From NCBI GenBank assembly GCA_963377175.1, contig CAUJNA010000491.1, forward strand, positions 1,118,072 through 1,182,071: a DNA stretch of 64,000 nt, written 5' to 3'. This DNA comes from Effrenium voratum (taxonomy: Eukaryota; Sar; Dinophyceae; Suessiales; Symbiodiniaceae). The translations under genes and the position numbers were made by a program. Shown here piece by piece: positions 30,901 to 40,200 of this stretch; within the stretch, counting starts at the first letter, position 1, and each line of letters starts with the position of its first letter. The notes beneath the pieces were generated by a model, which ran no database searches, was not told where the DNA came from, and saw nothing but the letters and a program-made list of their open reading frames with translations.

Positions 30901-32401
30901 AGAGCTGTTTGATGCATTGATCACTTCTATCATTTCTACGCCCAAGGTCTTCGACCTTAGCGACCAGGCGATGAATGATCGCACTTACCGAAGAGTCCAC
31001 TCTCCCTCTTTCAAGGGCATTGACAAGATCAGCAACCTCGTTGGGTTGCTCCTCATTCGCAGGACCGAGTCCTGATCCGCGATCTCGAGGAGTGGACAAA
31101 TCAACCATGATCGGATTAGATTTCGGAGGTGTCCTATAACCATCTTGTACGGCCGTTGATGGCCGTGGGAATTCGCTCCGATTAGGAGACTGACTCTGAT
31201 ACGGCGCAGATCTCCTGGCATCACGAACCGCTGATGGCTGTGGCATGCCTAGACCCTTTGTCACAAACAATTTGGGAACTACTGGCCTATCAGTTCGCAT
31301 AGGAACTTCAGGCTTCATATCGGCAATGACAACGTCATGCAAATCAGTCGCATTGGACGCTCTAGACTCAGACATTGACTCAACATCGGTAGCATTGCTG
31401 GCGGTGTTGTTGTGATTGGAACTTGATGCCATCATAGACTCGGACTCGATCGGAACATCAGCTCCGTCCGTGTTGCCCATGGCGAAGAAGGAAGCCGCAT
31501 TGGGCGTAGGGCGAACAGGCTGTACATTCGAGCCACTCGACCTATTTAATTCCTCCTGGAATGCTTCGATCCCATCAAGCACGTTGACCAACGTGTCCGC
31601 GTTTAGCGGATCCCTACCGACAATCGACGCTGGATCACCTGAGTGACCACGTCTTGAGCCCCGCACACTGGGGTTTCCCCTGTGAGCGGTCTCACGATCC
31701 ATCCTTCTAGCCCTATGCGAGCTGGCCGAATCTGACCTAGACCGTTTGCTCGGCGTAGGACTGGGATGCAAATCCAATCTATCTACAATGTTTCGCTCCC
31801 TCGGACTCTCAAATCCTGAAAGTCCTGGGGGAGGGGACATATTCCTCATCGTCGGGTTTACCGATGGCCTTGGCCTGACATTGCGGTCGGCCACATCAGG
31901 ATTGAGATTTTCAATGGACAAAGGTAGCATGGACTCCTCGCTCCCAGCAGCCCGTTTCGGGCTCTGGAACTGCGGGAAAGAAGATGGGGCGGGTGGCCCT
32001 GGCATCCATGTAGCGAAATCCATGCCAAAAATATTACCGTCGTTGGGCCATGAGGCCATCCAATCTGACCTACCGATATCGGCTGGCAGGTGAACATCAA
32101 ATGCAACTCCACTGGATGTACCAGGTTCGGGATTACCGATTGCTTGAAAAACTATGCTGCTGGTTGGCACAGGTCTACTGCCACTTCGAGAGTCACGAAA
32201 CTCGGACTGACCAATATTCATCAGCTCCGGGAAAGATGAGGATTGAGCTCCAGGTGCAATACCGGGCTCGTCATCATCACGTCCTGAGACGGAATCATCA
32301 TGGTCAGGACGATTAGCCCCATGACCCTGAGAGCGATTAGCTCTTGAGGCATTAGACGATAGGTCATCAGTGCGAGTAGCACTGGACCTTCCTGAAGGCA
32401 T
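27971..32401 (-). CDS. Gag-like polyprotein with Cys-rich and CCCH zinc fingers
   Basis: I chose ATG 32401, about 1,476 residues. The frame extends nine codons upstream without ATG. Residue numbers count from 32428. It is far longer than usual copia Gag. Residues 1-470 are Ser/Pro/Arg-rich and look disordered, and 480-720 have coiled-coil character. A proline stretch leads to a cysteine-rich block at about 788-885 with many CxxC pairs (CKGC, CEYC, CGVC, CQFC), and a second at about 989-1027 (CRMC, CKIC, CEIC, CPIC), RING- or B-box-like. The copia Gag-like region follows at about 1075-1290 (including IKSRQILWLLYDHL). Two CCCH fingers are present: C-x7-C-x5-C-x3-H near 1377 and C-x8-C-x4-C-x3-H near 1416. 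These fit RNA packaging. The stop is at the frameshift heptamer. Confidence 0.82.
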   Translation of the reverse strand: MPSGRSSATRTDDLSSNASRANRSQGHGANRPDHDDSVSGRDDDEPGIAPGAQSSSFPELMNIGQSEFRDSRSGSRPVPTSSIVFQAIGNPEPGTSSGVAFDVHLPADIGRSDWMASWPNDGNIFGMDFATWMPGPPAPSSFPQFQSPKRAAGSEESMLPLSIENLNPDVADRNVRPRPSVNPTMRNMSPPPGLSGFESPRERNIVDRLDLHPSPTPSKRSRSDSASSHRARRMDRETAHRGNPSVRGSRRGHSGDPASIVGRDPLNADTLVNVLDGIEAFQEELNRSSGSNVQPVRPTPNAASFFAMGNTDGADVPIESESMMASSSNHNNTASNATDVESMSESRASNATDLHDVVIADMKPEVPMRTDRPVVPKLFVTKGLGMPQPSAVRDARRSAPYQSQSPNRSEFPRPSTAVQDGYRTPPKSNPIMVDLSTPRDRGSGLGPANEEQPNEVADLVNALERGRVDSSVSAIIHRLVAKVEDLGRRNDRSDQCIKQLSTEVNSWRAKYDQCVHVSSTCTQAANAAMQLSQGTKDIVTELGQRVKIVSNRMVSIGDALTERATYDDVARSITQVQTVFESLSDRVTGLIARVDAIERSLVESRSNHPAIGGVNLKIEDLSTKVCQIDRMMRDVEQCWTTNRDGIKWVKDQLYETQANLEIKSRDCKSYTDKQNTHNMAVSTTLNSKLEHMLEVLGNTAQRINSLESRHSNQASSSGLNDRTGGRRAASHTPDKRPPPPGPPDDDPPPPPPPDRQSPGGGGKKSAAGGNPGDTDKPRCKYVGDGNNHLMAEFHCKGCRGEICEYCFSFKENLCEECSRNGPRCGVCRESSFLTKGIECQFCRTYYCTRHSAGQDDYRRFGFVQGPCCLACLRDETRRRRDPGGNRVRNRSPGGAPETNPTRSYSPPLRPPVDRFRDIPTGGQPNAADLQSPPMATQPVPLDKRETGYYPGFDPNGTRPKDPSGLEPPTMRGPDPPDRNCRMCDRDIPDPSKIGECKICMKKACEICIPKATRLCPICALSISSSQVPQHLFGASGGGYSSHHDPNCTAATKCIPIDLPPEPDAAGLRVWIANMKEAVSNAYSYDGLYVINWLTEVEEAKTFDELDGECKYHILEARFNAAIRKCIKTVAIMDKINRLTEAAQRSNNRIKSRQILWLLYDHLRTANIGEKSFRIIELSNLRCSVSSFYTEEERLERFISKWDHILAGLDEPLTEQVKRSLFSEKVRHLNCLAHDIREWDRNISNPDVCSYEWLRARCKNEIDRWRVRKNQVNMHKDFYERSQSRDRAQKPGAPGPPVRRRSPFGDSHRPNRPPSDPRKRTGNTPSPNRRDKYSPRNQEQDKRRTPSPRGENPRKPRSTSPGAPAIDACRDLARGYCSRGQECKFAHTRTGSSDAKRKERPPLIPGYCAQWLSYGKCMRDKCDYKHAKPPEHLLKEAKQHTAAPATESADAQLESAEPTTTADDRTYSPAPDLSAGF

Positions 32402-32633
32402 TGCTTCGGAAAAAGTGTGGTCCGACAAAAGTCAGGACCGGAAAACATCGGCTGTCCGGGCACTTGGTCGTCATTCACAACGTCCAAGATTCCGGCCTGG
32501 CCGAGAACCCATTCATCGGTTACCACATGAGGTCCATCCTCAGTGATTCCCGCCATGAAACCTACAGAGACCTACGGTACCTGCAGGGTTGTTATTAAAA
32601 GGGGTTCGCGGTGCCAACCGAGGACGAATCCTA
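32402..32633 (-). other. leader between primer site and Gag start
   Basis: About 230 bases separate the primer-binding-like site from the Gag ATG. I see no upstream ORF of note. A packaging signal would be expected here, but nothing specific can be pointed to. Confidence 0.4.
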
Positions 32634-32645
32634 CGGCTGATAACC
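32634..32645 (-). promoter_or_regulatory. primer-binding-like site next to the 5' LTR
   Basis: Immediately after the CA end of the 5' LTR the minus strand reads GGTTATCAGCCG. Plant and animal copia elements often have a methionine-tRNA-primed site beginning TGGTATCAG. The likeness is good apart from one extra T. The position is exactly where a primer site is expected. Confidence 0.5.
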
Positions 32646-33113
32646 TGCGAAAGGGTTTGAAACAGTATTTCGGGAGAGAATAAACAGGCCCAATCCCACC
32701 AACAAGAAGAGATTGTTTAAGTCCCCCAGTCCCAAGGGCAAAGCGGTGCCCCCGGCTGGCACGAACAACGAACCAAAACAGGGTGCCTTTAACCAAAAGA
32801 TGAATGAGCCCAGCAAGGGCAGAGACAACCGATAGCAAGCACAAAGCAGCAAACCAAGCAGGCAAACAATGCAGCGAAGCAAGCAAAGCAAACCAATAGC
32901 ACAACCCCAACCAGATCCCCCGACCAACCTCCACCGGAAACACCACCACAGACGCTCGGCGGCGGCCCACTTTGCCGCGGACGAGCGTGATGTGCCGCGA
33001 TGCGCGGTGACGAAATTGCAAGGGCAGGTTGCCGGATTGAAAAGCTTGAGCCAAACGGCGCGTTGGCCGTGGCAATGAAATATGCTTGATAAAAGTACAT
33101 GCCCCCAAAAACA
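32646..33113 (-). repeat. 5' LTR of the giant element
   Basis: This 468-bp segment is the upstream partner of 10563-11037, with TG at 33113-33112 and CA at 32647-32646 on the minus strand. Promoter and transcript start should lie here, but I see no TATA-like box, in keeping with dinoflagellate promoters. The minus strand at 33056-33045 reads GTTTGGCTCAAG, the spliced-leader-like stretch also found in the other LTR. Confidence 0.75.
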
Positions 33114-33475
33114 TATTTAAAATGATGTATGAAAGAAGTACATAATATAGAATGTTGTCTCATCATCAGTTAAATTAGTATCCTGAGCTTAAATTATAAC
33201 CATACTATAATAATAACTTGTAAAATATTATATGTTAAAATTATAGCGAACTGTTAACCTATAAACATTTCATTAAATAACAAACCACAAGACCCGCCCA
33301 AAAGCCAACCCGTGAAACCACAGAAAGTCCTAACCTCTTTCAATCAACAAAACTAAAGTTTGACAACCGGAACGAAACAGGGGACCAAATAACCAATTCG
33401 TTACCACATTCATATCGTTATTTCTTGACCATCTTGACCCCAAAATCAGCCTCTAAAAAACGAAGAAGATAGAGC
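33114..33475. other. AT-rich flank upstream of the giant element
   Basis: From 33114 to about 33290 the DNA is strikingly AT-rich (runs such as TTAAAATTATAG and TAATAATAACTTG), then grades into mixed sequence by 33475. It has no coding features. The change happens exactly at the LTR end, which supports the boundary. Confidence 0.6.
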
Positions 33476-33929
33476 ACGTGTTGAAAAGTGAAATAAAAAA
33501 CAGAACAGGCAACCTTCAACCCCTAACCCCCCAAAATCTGCATTTTCTACATTCCCCCCCCCCCGTGCCCAGTGACACTTCCTTGGACACGGTGAGGACT
33601 CGGTTGAAGAGCGGCACGCTTGCCACCTTTCGAGACCTCCTCTGGTTGGCCTGGCCCCGCCCGCCACGCATGCGAGACGGCGTGACGGCGTGACGCTTCG
33701 AAGCGCTCGCTCGGTGCCTCCCAGGGCGGCGAATCCTTGGGCCTCTGGTAGTAGGTGCTGCCTCACCGAGAAAGGGGCCAAGAAACCCAATGCCTCCTTG
33801 AAAACCTATGGCTACAGTCTGGCTCATTTGCAAACAATTGCAAACAAAGGGCCGCTCGTCAAGAAGCACATCCTTGGCTTGACTGCGCTTGCGAGTCTCA
33901 CGTTGGAAGGCTTCAGCAAGCTGGAGCGT

Positions 33930-36120
33930 GAAGCTTGCAGCCGTGCTTCGCATGTGACTCCCCATTCACTTGGAACAACACGTCTGACCTAGACAAATGG
34001 ATCTTGTCCACAGCCTGAGCAGCGGGTGAGCCAGGGCCAAAAAAACACAGCGGCTGGTGCAAACTCAGCGCCTTGAAGCAGATTTGATTGATTGCCTGGG
34101 TCAAAAGGCCAGGAGCGGCCATTTAGGGTTGCGCAACGCTTTTCAGCCGAGATGCGGCATCATTCTGAGCATACTTCACGAAAAAGCTGTGCACCACCAG
34201 ATGCGGCAAGTAGAGCTCCTCACCGCTTGAGCTCTTGACATCTCTTCAGCTCCACCCGGCAAAGCAACGCCTTCTGCAGCTCTACTCGCAGCGGGCCGCT
34301 GAGCATGTTGAGCGACTGCACGCGGCTCTTGTCAATCTTTTTCCGATTCACCTGAGCGCGGGAGACGCTGGGTTGCGAAAGGGGAATTGCCACCACCTTC
34401 TAATCGGCTACCACTCTTGGCGCCCGGAAAACTGAAGTGTTTTACAGCTTCAATGGACCGCCATTGCCTCCGTGGCCATGTCGATGTAGCGAACCACCCT
34501 CGACCTGAGCTTGGGAAGCAGCGTAAATCGAACGGAGGAGCCACAGGCTCCGCACTGCAGGTCTGCCGAGATCCGGTTCTCCTTGAGGAACCTGCCCCAG
34601 CGCCCACCGAGGCGGCAGCACGCCCAACCGAGTTCCCAGCCTCCGAAGAAGGAAGGCCTCTGAGAGCTCATTGCCCTGCAGACTTCGCAATCTCGTCATG
34701 GATGCCGTGATGGAACCTTCGCACACTTGCTTTTCATCAAACAAACGCCCCCTGAGTAAGGTAAGCACTTACAAAGGAGGAGAAGCCGACCATCGCAATC
34801 AAAATCAACAAGACCTTGGTACAAAGCTGGAAAGACGGCCACGAGCGGCCAAGAGCGGCCAAGAACAAAGGGCACCCTGGCATTCGAGCTGAGGTGGCAG
34901 CATTGAATGCTCGTTCCCCAACATTGCGGGGATGAACCTCTATTCCTGTTCGGCTGACCATGCTGACATACTTGAACACGACTGCCCCTGCCTGCGGGTG
35001 TGAATTGAGTAAGCGACCAGTGGAGACTGAGCATGTATCTCTCAAGGACGTCCAACTCCACAATCTTGTAGTAGAAGACCCAGTGATCATCTGGGACTCC
35101 TCCTGCCAAAGTGCACTAAACTATACTAAATTCATATCATTCGGACTGTCTGTTGGTCCTTCGCCAACAATGCCGATGAGGTACCACAAGCAGGCAAACA
35201 CGTGGTTCACGAAGAGCAGCACCAGCCTCGGCAGCCATATTATGTGTCCACTACCTACTGGCAGGGGATTGAACTCCACAGCAAACGCAGCGCCACGCTC
35301 GGGTGTCAAAACAGGAAGCAAATTCTTGATGGTTCCCACGAGGATGAACACCACCTCAGAATCGATACCTCAGCACAGCACTGATATTGCATGAATGGGC
35401 TTTGCGTACGCCTTTTACGGCCTCCGGAACAAAGCCTCTTAGGCCAACACGCTCTTGAATGGCGAAAAAGATGTGCCTCGGGCGCCAAGCTTGAACATAT
35501 TCATCTATCTGATTCAGGCCACTGCCGCAACTTCATCAGCCGTAGAAGGCGGAATGTTCGCAGGATGCGTGCGACGCGGATGACCTGTCATGGCAGCTGT
35601 GCCCATGGCATCCATAAACTTCCCTCGGCCCGCCTTGCCAAGCCGTGCAAGGCCAGAGCCTTCACTCTCCATGGGCACTCCGTCGATGGTCCCTGCTGGT
35701 CCTGAAAAACATTTCAGCTGTCAGCTATGTCGGCTATAGCTGTCAATGGCGTTCACTTTACCCGTCGCACCCTCAGGCCCTCAGACCCCGTCGAGCTCCT
35801 AAGGTGGTTGCCATGAAGGCCCAGTCCACTGACACGATCATAATGTCCAGCAGAAACCATCGCTTCCTCATGTGCAAAACATGCCGAGATGTGATCTCGC
35901 AGCAGGCAGCCAAGCACCTTCGATTATATAGCCGTCCAAGAAATGATGCAGACCAAGCGTCAGGTAGTGCAAAGCAATTCGCTTGTGATCCCGAATCACC
36001 TCTCCTTTGCTCGAGTGAAACGCTGTGAAGAAGGTGCCGATGATATCCAGGGACCAGTAGAGGGCGACAGTAAAGTCAATGCTGTCGGTGACAATGTGCG
36101 GCTCCGGTGAGAACACTTGC
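33930..36120 (-). CDS. voltage-sensor ion channel with cyclic-nucleotide-binding-like region
   Basis: Short minus-strand exons follow the order of CNG/HCN/EAG-type channels. The S2 region is near 36116-35961 (SLDIIGTFFTAFHSSKGEVI). S3 is near 35870-35815 (RWFLLDIMIVSVDW). The arginine-rich S4 is at 35590-35521 (VARILRTFRLLRLMK). S5 is near 35210-35150 (LFVNHVFACLWYLIG). The pore helix is near 35040-35000 (YMLSLHWSLTQFTPA), followed by EVHPRNVGERAFN. S6 is at 34818-34767 (LLILIAMVGFSSFVS). C-linker pieces include ITASMTRLRSLQGNE near 34720, LSGPLRVELQKALL near 34290 and LVVHSFFVKYAQN near 34190. Pieces like the start of a cyclic-nucleotide-binding domain (ICFKALSLHQ, then DVLFQVNGE) reach about 33940. 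The filter lacks GYG. S1 and the N terminus were not found. The decayed retroelement begins only about 0.7 kb upstream. Confidence 0.8.
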
Positions 36121-36799
36121 CTTGCACACTTCAGTGAAGCTTCATGCATTGCTGGCATACCAAAGCTGGCTTCAAGGCTCAGCATGCCCAACAGCAAAGC
36201 AAGCAACAGTGAACACAATGAATTAGCAATGTCATGCCAATCCAAGCTGCATGGGAATCCATGTCCTCAGCACATTTCGTATGAGCTTCGCAAGCTGATG
36301 CTGCATGCTTGTTGGGTAGTTTTAAGCAAGTTGCATGTCGTACATGAGGAATACCACTCCAAGAATATCCTCAGGTGTTCAGGCGCCAACTGTGTGCCCA
36401 GTCTTGACTGGGCCGGACACAAAGGGCGGGCAGGGTTGGGGTAGTGGATAAAACAAAAACAACTGAGGATCAGGGGGTCCAACAAATCATCTGTCGAACT
36501 TTGTGTGCACGGCGGCTTTCACGTGGCTTGGTGCTGCTGGATCAGTCACTTTGTAGATTCAAGTGCTGCCTGTTTGGGCCTTATAAACCAACAGATGCCG
36601 TCAAGTGGGAGCACAAGCGGGCACACCTTTTTCATCCTCCACGCAATGGTAACATGGGAGACACCCCGAAAGCTTCAACACCCCCCTCTGCGTGCAAAAG
36701 GGGCTGTTCACAAAAGAGCCAAATGGGGGTCAGGACAATTTTGCATTCTTTGAATGCAAATTGCCCATGCGATTGATAGTTGAGATGGTTGACAATTGA

Positions 36800-39700
36800 A
36801 AAACCGATCATCCGTGAGGATGTCGTGAACGCGCTGCAATTTTGCAACTTTTAGCGCTGGAAGTACCAGCGTGTGGATCGGCCGCTTCTGTCGATCCAGC
36901 CCTGATTGATTCAGCGTTCGCTGCCGTCTTTGCGGGATGCGTGAGGCTGCTGCTGCTGTTGCCACTGCCTTGCGCTGCTTGCGTTGAAGCTTGGCCACAG
37001 GGCGGATGGGGTGGTTCCGCTGGGCGTAGATGGAAAGCGGGAACCACCTTGGCTTTGGCAACTTGTTCCTGCTTGTTCTTCAACAGCTTCTTGTCGGACT
37101 GCTCAGCGGGCCTAAGAGCTGATTGTTCGTCGTAGTAGGCGACACGATTCAACATCAATCTGGGCCATCTTGTGCCAAGTGCTGATGCAAGGGACGAATT
37201 TGGCCAGCTCTTCAAAAGATAACGGCCTTCCCTGATGAGTGCGACACACGCGACGCGTTCCCTGGAAAGGCACGCAGGGCCTACTCCAATTGAACGCCGC
37301 GCCACGTCTGCGTTGGAGCAATCACAAGATTGCTGAGGAGCGCAAGCGAACCATGCGGTTGAAAGTTCTGTCGGCCTCACTCATCCGCGTCGTAGCGGTC
37401 GAGGATACCGCGGTACTGGCAGACTTCTCCTTTCATTGTCAAAGGCAGGCCCTATGCATCGTTGGGACATGCCAGTGTCAGCGTGGCCTTTCAAAGTCAA
37501 AGCAGCGCAAGGCCAAGAGGGCTGGCTCGCAGACCACGTGGGGACGATTCTATCGCAGCGCAGTGGTTCATCTATCCAAATGGTGATCCCGCCGGCATCA
37601 TAACGATAGCCGGCAAACTTGCGCCCGTCCGGTGGTAGCGGTCGGGGATTTTGCTGCAGGTCGGGGTCGACCTGGCGCTGGGTGTGGGACAAGCTCCTGC
37701 GAGTCGCTTGTGGAATAAATTCAGCTTTGGAAATGGCCCGCAACATGGTCTCTCAGGTGCGAATCCTCGTTGCTGGACTGCTTCAGCGCCGGCAAGGCTG
37801 GCTCCGGGCTTTGCCGCTCGCATGTGGACGTCGCTGACCTTGCGCTTGTCGATGGTTTCCCCGCGCAGCAGCATAGCCTCCACGTTAACGTTCGCTCGCT
37901 GGGTCTGCGTGGCTTCATAATAAGCATTGGTCTCCAGCGAAGAAGTCGCGTGGCTATGCGTGGATTCTCTTTACCTCTTCAGTGCGGCTCATGGCTGGGG
38001 GCATGAGCTGGGCGAGGTTGTCCGTGCGCCATTCCGCGAAAATACTGCAGAGTCTTGGTGACGTTGTCGTCGCTGTAGGCCGTATGATAACGGTCAAGAA
38101 GGCCTTTGACGAAAACCAACATCTGACTGGTCGAAATCCTGACTTGCTTCACGAACGCGTCCCAGATGATCAGCAGGCGCAGTTCTCCCCATAGTCGCCA
38201 CTGACCACCCTTTCATTTGGCAAACGGGGCCAACATCTTTGCCCGTTGACACGTCTTGCAAACTTGGGGTAATGTGCAAGCATGCGCTCCTTGGCGCGAG
38301 CCTCAGCGATGGGGTCTTGCAGGGTCGGAAATCCGATCGATCTCGTCTTCAGGATCGTCACCTCCGGGTCACTCCTAGGCCCGGGCATTGCATCATTCCG
38401 CTTGGCAACGGGAGTGAGCAAGATACGGAACATGGCCAACAGCGCAGCAGGTGAGTCGTCCAACGCATTGACGTGCATGAACATCTGCGATTTCACGGGC
38501 TTCGGTCGGGCCCATTTTCGGTCATCAGGCCAACTCGGACGAACTCCTACGCCGCAGTGGCTAATCAGGGCTCCCTGCAGCGGAGGATTAGAAAGACGCC
38601 AATGCGCTCGTTACACGGCAGGCAAGAGATTGTGTCAACTGGCAGCTTGGCTGGGCACATTGCGTTGCATTCACGGTCCCCGCGCTCGCGCGACAGAAGG
38701 GCTTGGCGAACATGGCATACTTCATGCGCACAGCCGCAGGCTTTTTGCCTTTGGCGTTCTCTGCTGGACGCCGCGGCTGCGGCGTTTGCACTTATCCCCC
38801 GCAAGCGCGCTTACCCTGTTGATGGCCCATGGCGCTTGGGATTTCTCAGCCCTCCCCGCCATTGGCGAGCTGGTCCTTGTCTTTCCCTTTCCTTCAGGGG
38901 ACCTTCCGCGCTGCTCCTTGGGACCCTTGGTGCTTTCGCCCTCAGACAGATTTCGTCATCTTGATCCTTTTCAGTCTTAGATGCTCTTCTTGTCGCGGTT
39001 CTTGGGCGCTGGGGCGCCTGCTTTAAGATTGGGGGCCTTATTGCGGCGGAGCTTGGACACACGTTCGCGAAACCTGTCACGTTCATGCTTCTCATGAGGA
39101 AGTCGTAGGACTTCGCGGGCTCATCGTTGCGGCTTCGATCATCATCGTCTATGTCGTATCGAACAGATGGCGTGCCCTGGCCTGACGCAGGAGGACGTCC
39201 TTGAGGACGTTTTCCTTGGGGATGTTTCATCCCCGCGATCACGGGGCCGCTTGTCTCGCCATGGCGACAGCCAGTGCAGATTCCCTGCTTCCCCGCTTGT
39301 CTTGGAGTACTGGTCAAACATGAGCAGCACTTGCCTGCCACGCGTGGCTTTGTGCGTCTTTGCACTCTCCTCCTTGGCGATGAGCCTCCTGTCTTTTTCG
39401 GGGCGCGCGAGCGCTGCGAGAATCTTGGTGTCCAGTGCGATGATCTTCCTGGGGTCCGCGAGCGCTGCGAAGCCTTGTTCTCGCGATCATACCAGACTTC
39501 CATGATCCATATCCATGCTTCATCGGGCCGACCGTTGGCTGCACGAATGTCTTCCCTACCGAAGGTTTTCCACTCACAGTAGGTCTCCGGCGTTGGCTTG
39601 TTTGAATCTTGACGTCTCCGACTCCCTTGCTTCGGGCTTCTCATCATTGGTGTGGCCATAAACATACTTCATAAGCATTTTGGCAAGCTCGGCGCTGCGC

Positions 39701-40200
39701 CGCCTCCATCACTTTCCCCTTGCGGAGGGTGTGACAGCCTTGGCATTTCATTTTAGCAGATTGGCAAGGCTGGCGCACAGACTTGTCCACAGGTTTGGCG
39801 GTCACTAACCCTTACCATGCGCAGACCCTTCTCGGTTCACACCAGGGGTGTGCTCAGATCCACGTTCATAGCCGTCGTCGGATGTCACTAGTGCCTTCAC
39901 CTAAAGTTGGCGCGCTGGAGGGGCTGTGAGAATGGTCTGTTCTGACCATGCGGATTTCGCTTGCCGGTCCGTCTCTCCTCGCAGAGTTCGTATTCCAGCA
40001 TTCGGTCGTTGAGTTCCTCCACTTCTTCCTGCATGCAGGATTGCATTTTGGGCGGCCATGCTGTCGACGACGCTGGATTTCTTTGCTTCGATGTTGCGCA
40101 CATCTGCGCGAAGTGCTTCTCGGGTTGCTCTCCTGCAACTTGCACGCGGCTCGTGTCATTTCTTCCTTATTTTTGTGGTTAGGTCTAGCGTCAGCCATCG
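36800..40200 (-). mobile_element. decayed copia-like retrotransposon
   Basis: Fragments in broken minus-strand frames follow copia order. A glutamate-rich helical region lies near 40100-39900. A Gag stretch near 39450-39290 includes LDTKILAAL and RGRQVLLMF, which resembles the Gag region of the giant element (LEARFNAAI and IKSRQILWLL). A piece lies near 39150-39000. The integrase zinc motif VCKTCQRAKM, followed by a stop, is near 38270-38230. A probable post-integrase motif (FAGYRYDAGG) is near 37610. Every part has stops and frame changes. No LTRs were identified and I found no RT. It is unrelated in position to the giant element. Confidence 0.6.

Larger units (their letters stand above)
10563..33113 (-). 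mobile_element. giant Ty1/copia-like LTR retrotransposon, about 22.5 kb
   Basis: Two direct repeats (10563-11037 and 32646-33113) start TGTTTTTGGGGGCATGTA and end CCCTTTCGCA on the minus strand, and similarity stops exactly at these ends. Between them every long ORF is on the minus strand. The order is leader with a tRNA-primer-like site, Gag, -1 frameshift site, protease/integrase, then methyltransferase-like/dUTPase/RT/RNase H, then five extra ORFs, a 0.8-kb non-coding tail and a short purine tract before the 3' LTR. Protease-integrase-RT-RNase H order is that of Ty1/copia. Pol ORFs have no internal stops apart from frame changes. The flanking pentamers (ACTTT left, TATTT right on +) do not match, so no target-site duplication is evident, and the LTRs are strongly diverged. 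A composite of two related elements is therefore possible. Confidence 0.7.

Noticed and set aside
10558..33118. 5-bp target-site duplication around the giant element
   Set aside because: Flanks read ACTTT and TATTT on +; they agree at only three of five places even when read on the element strand.
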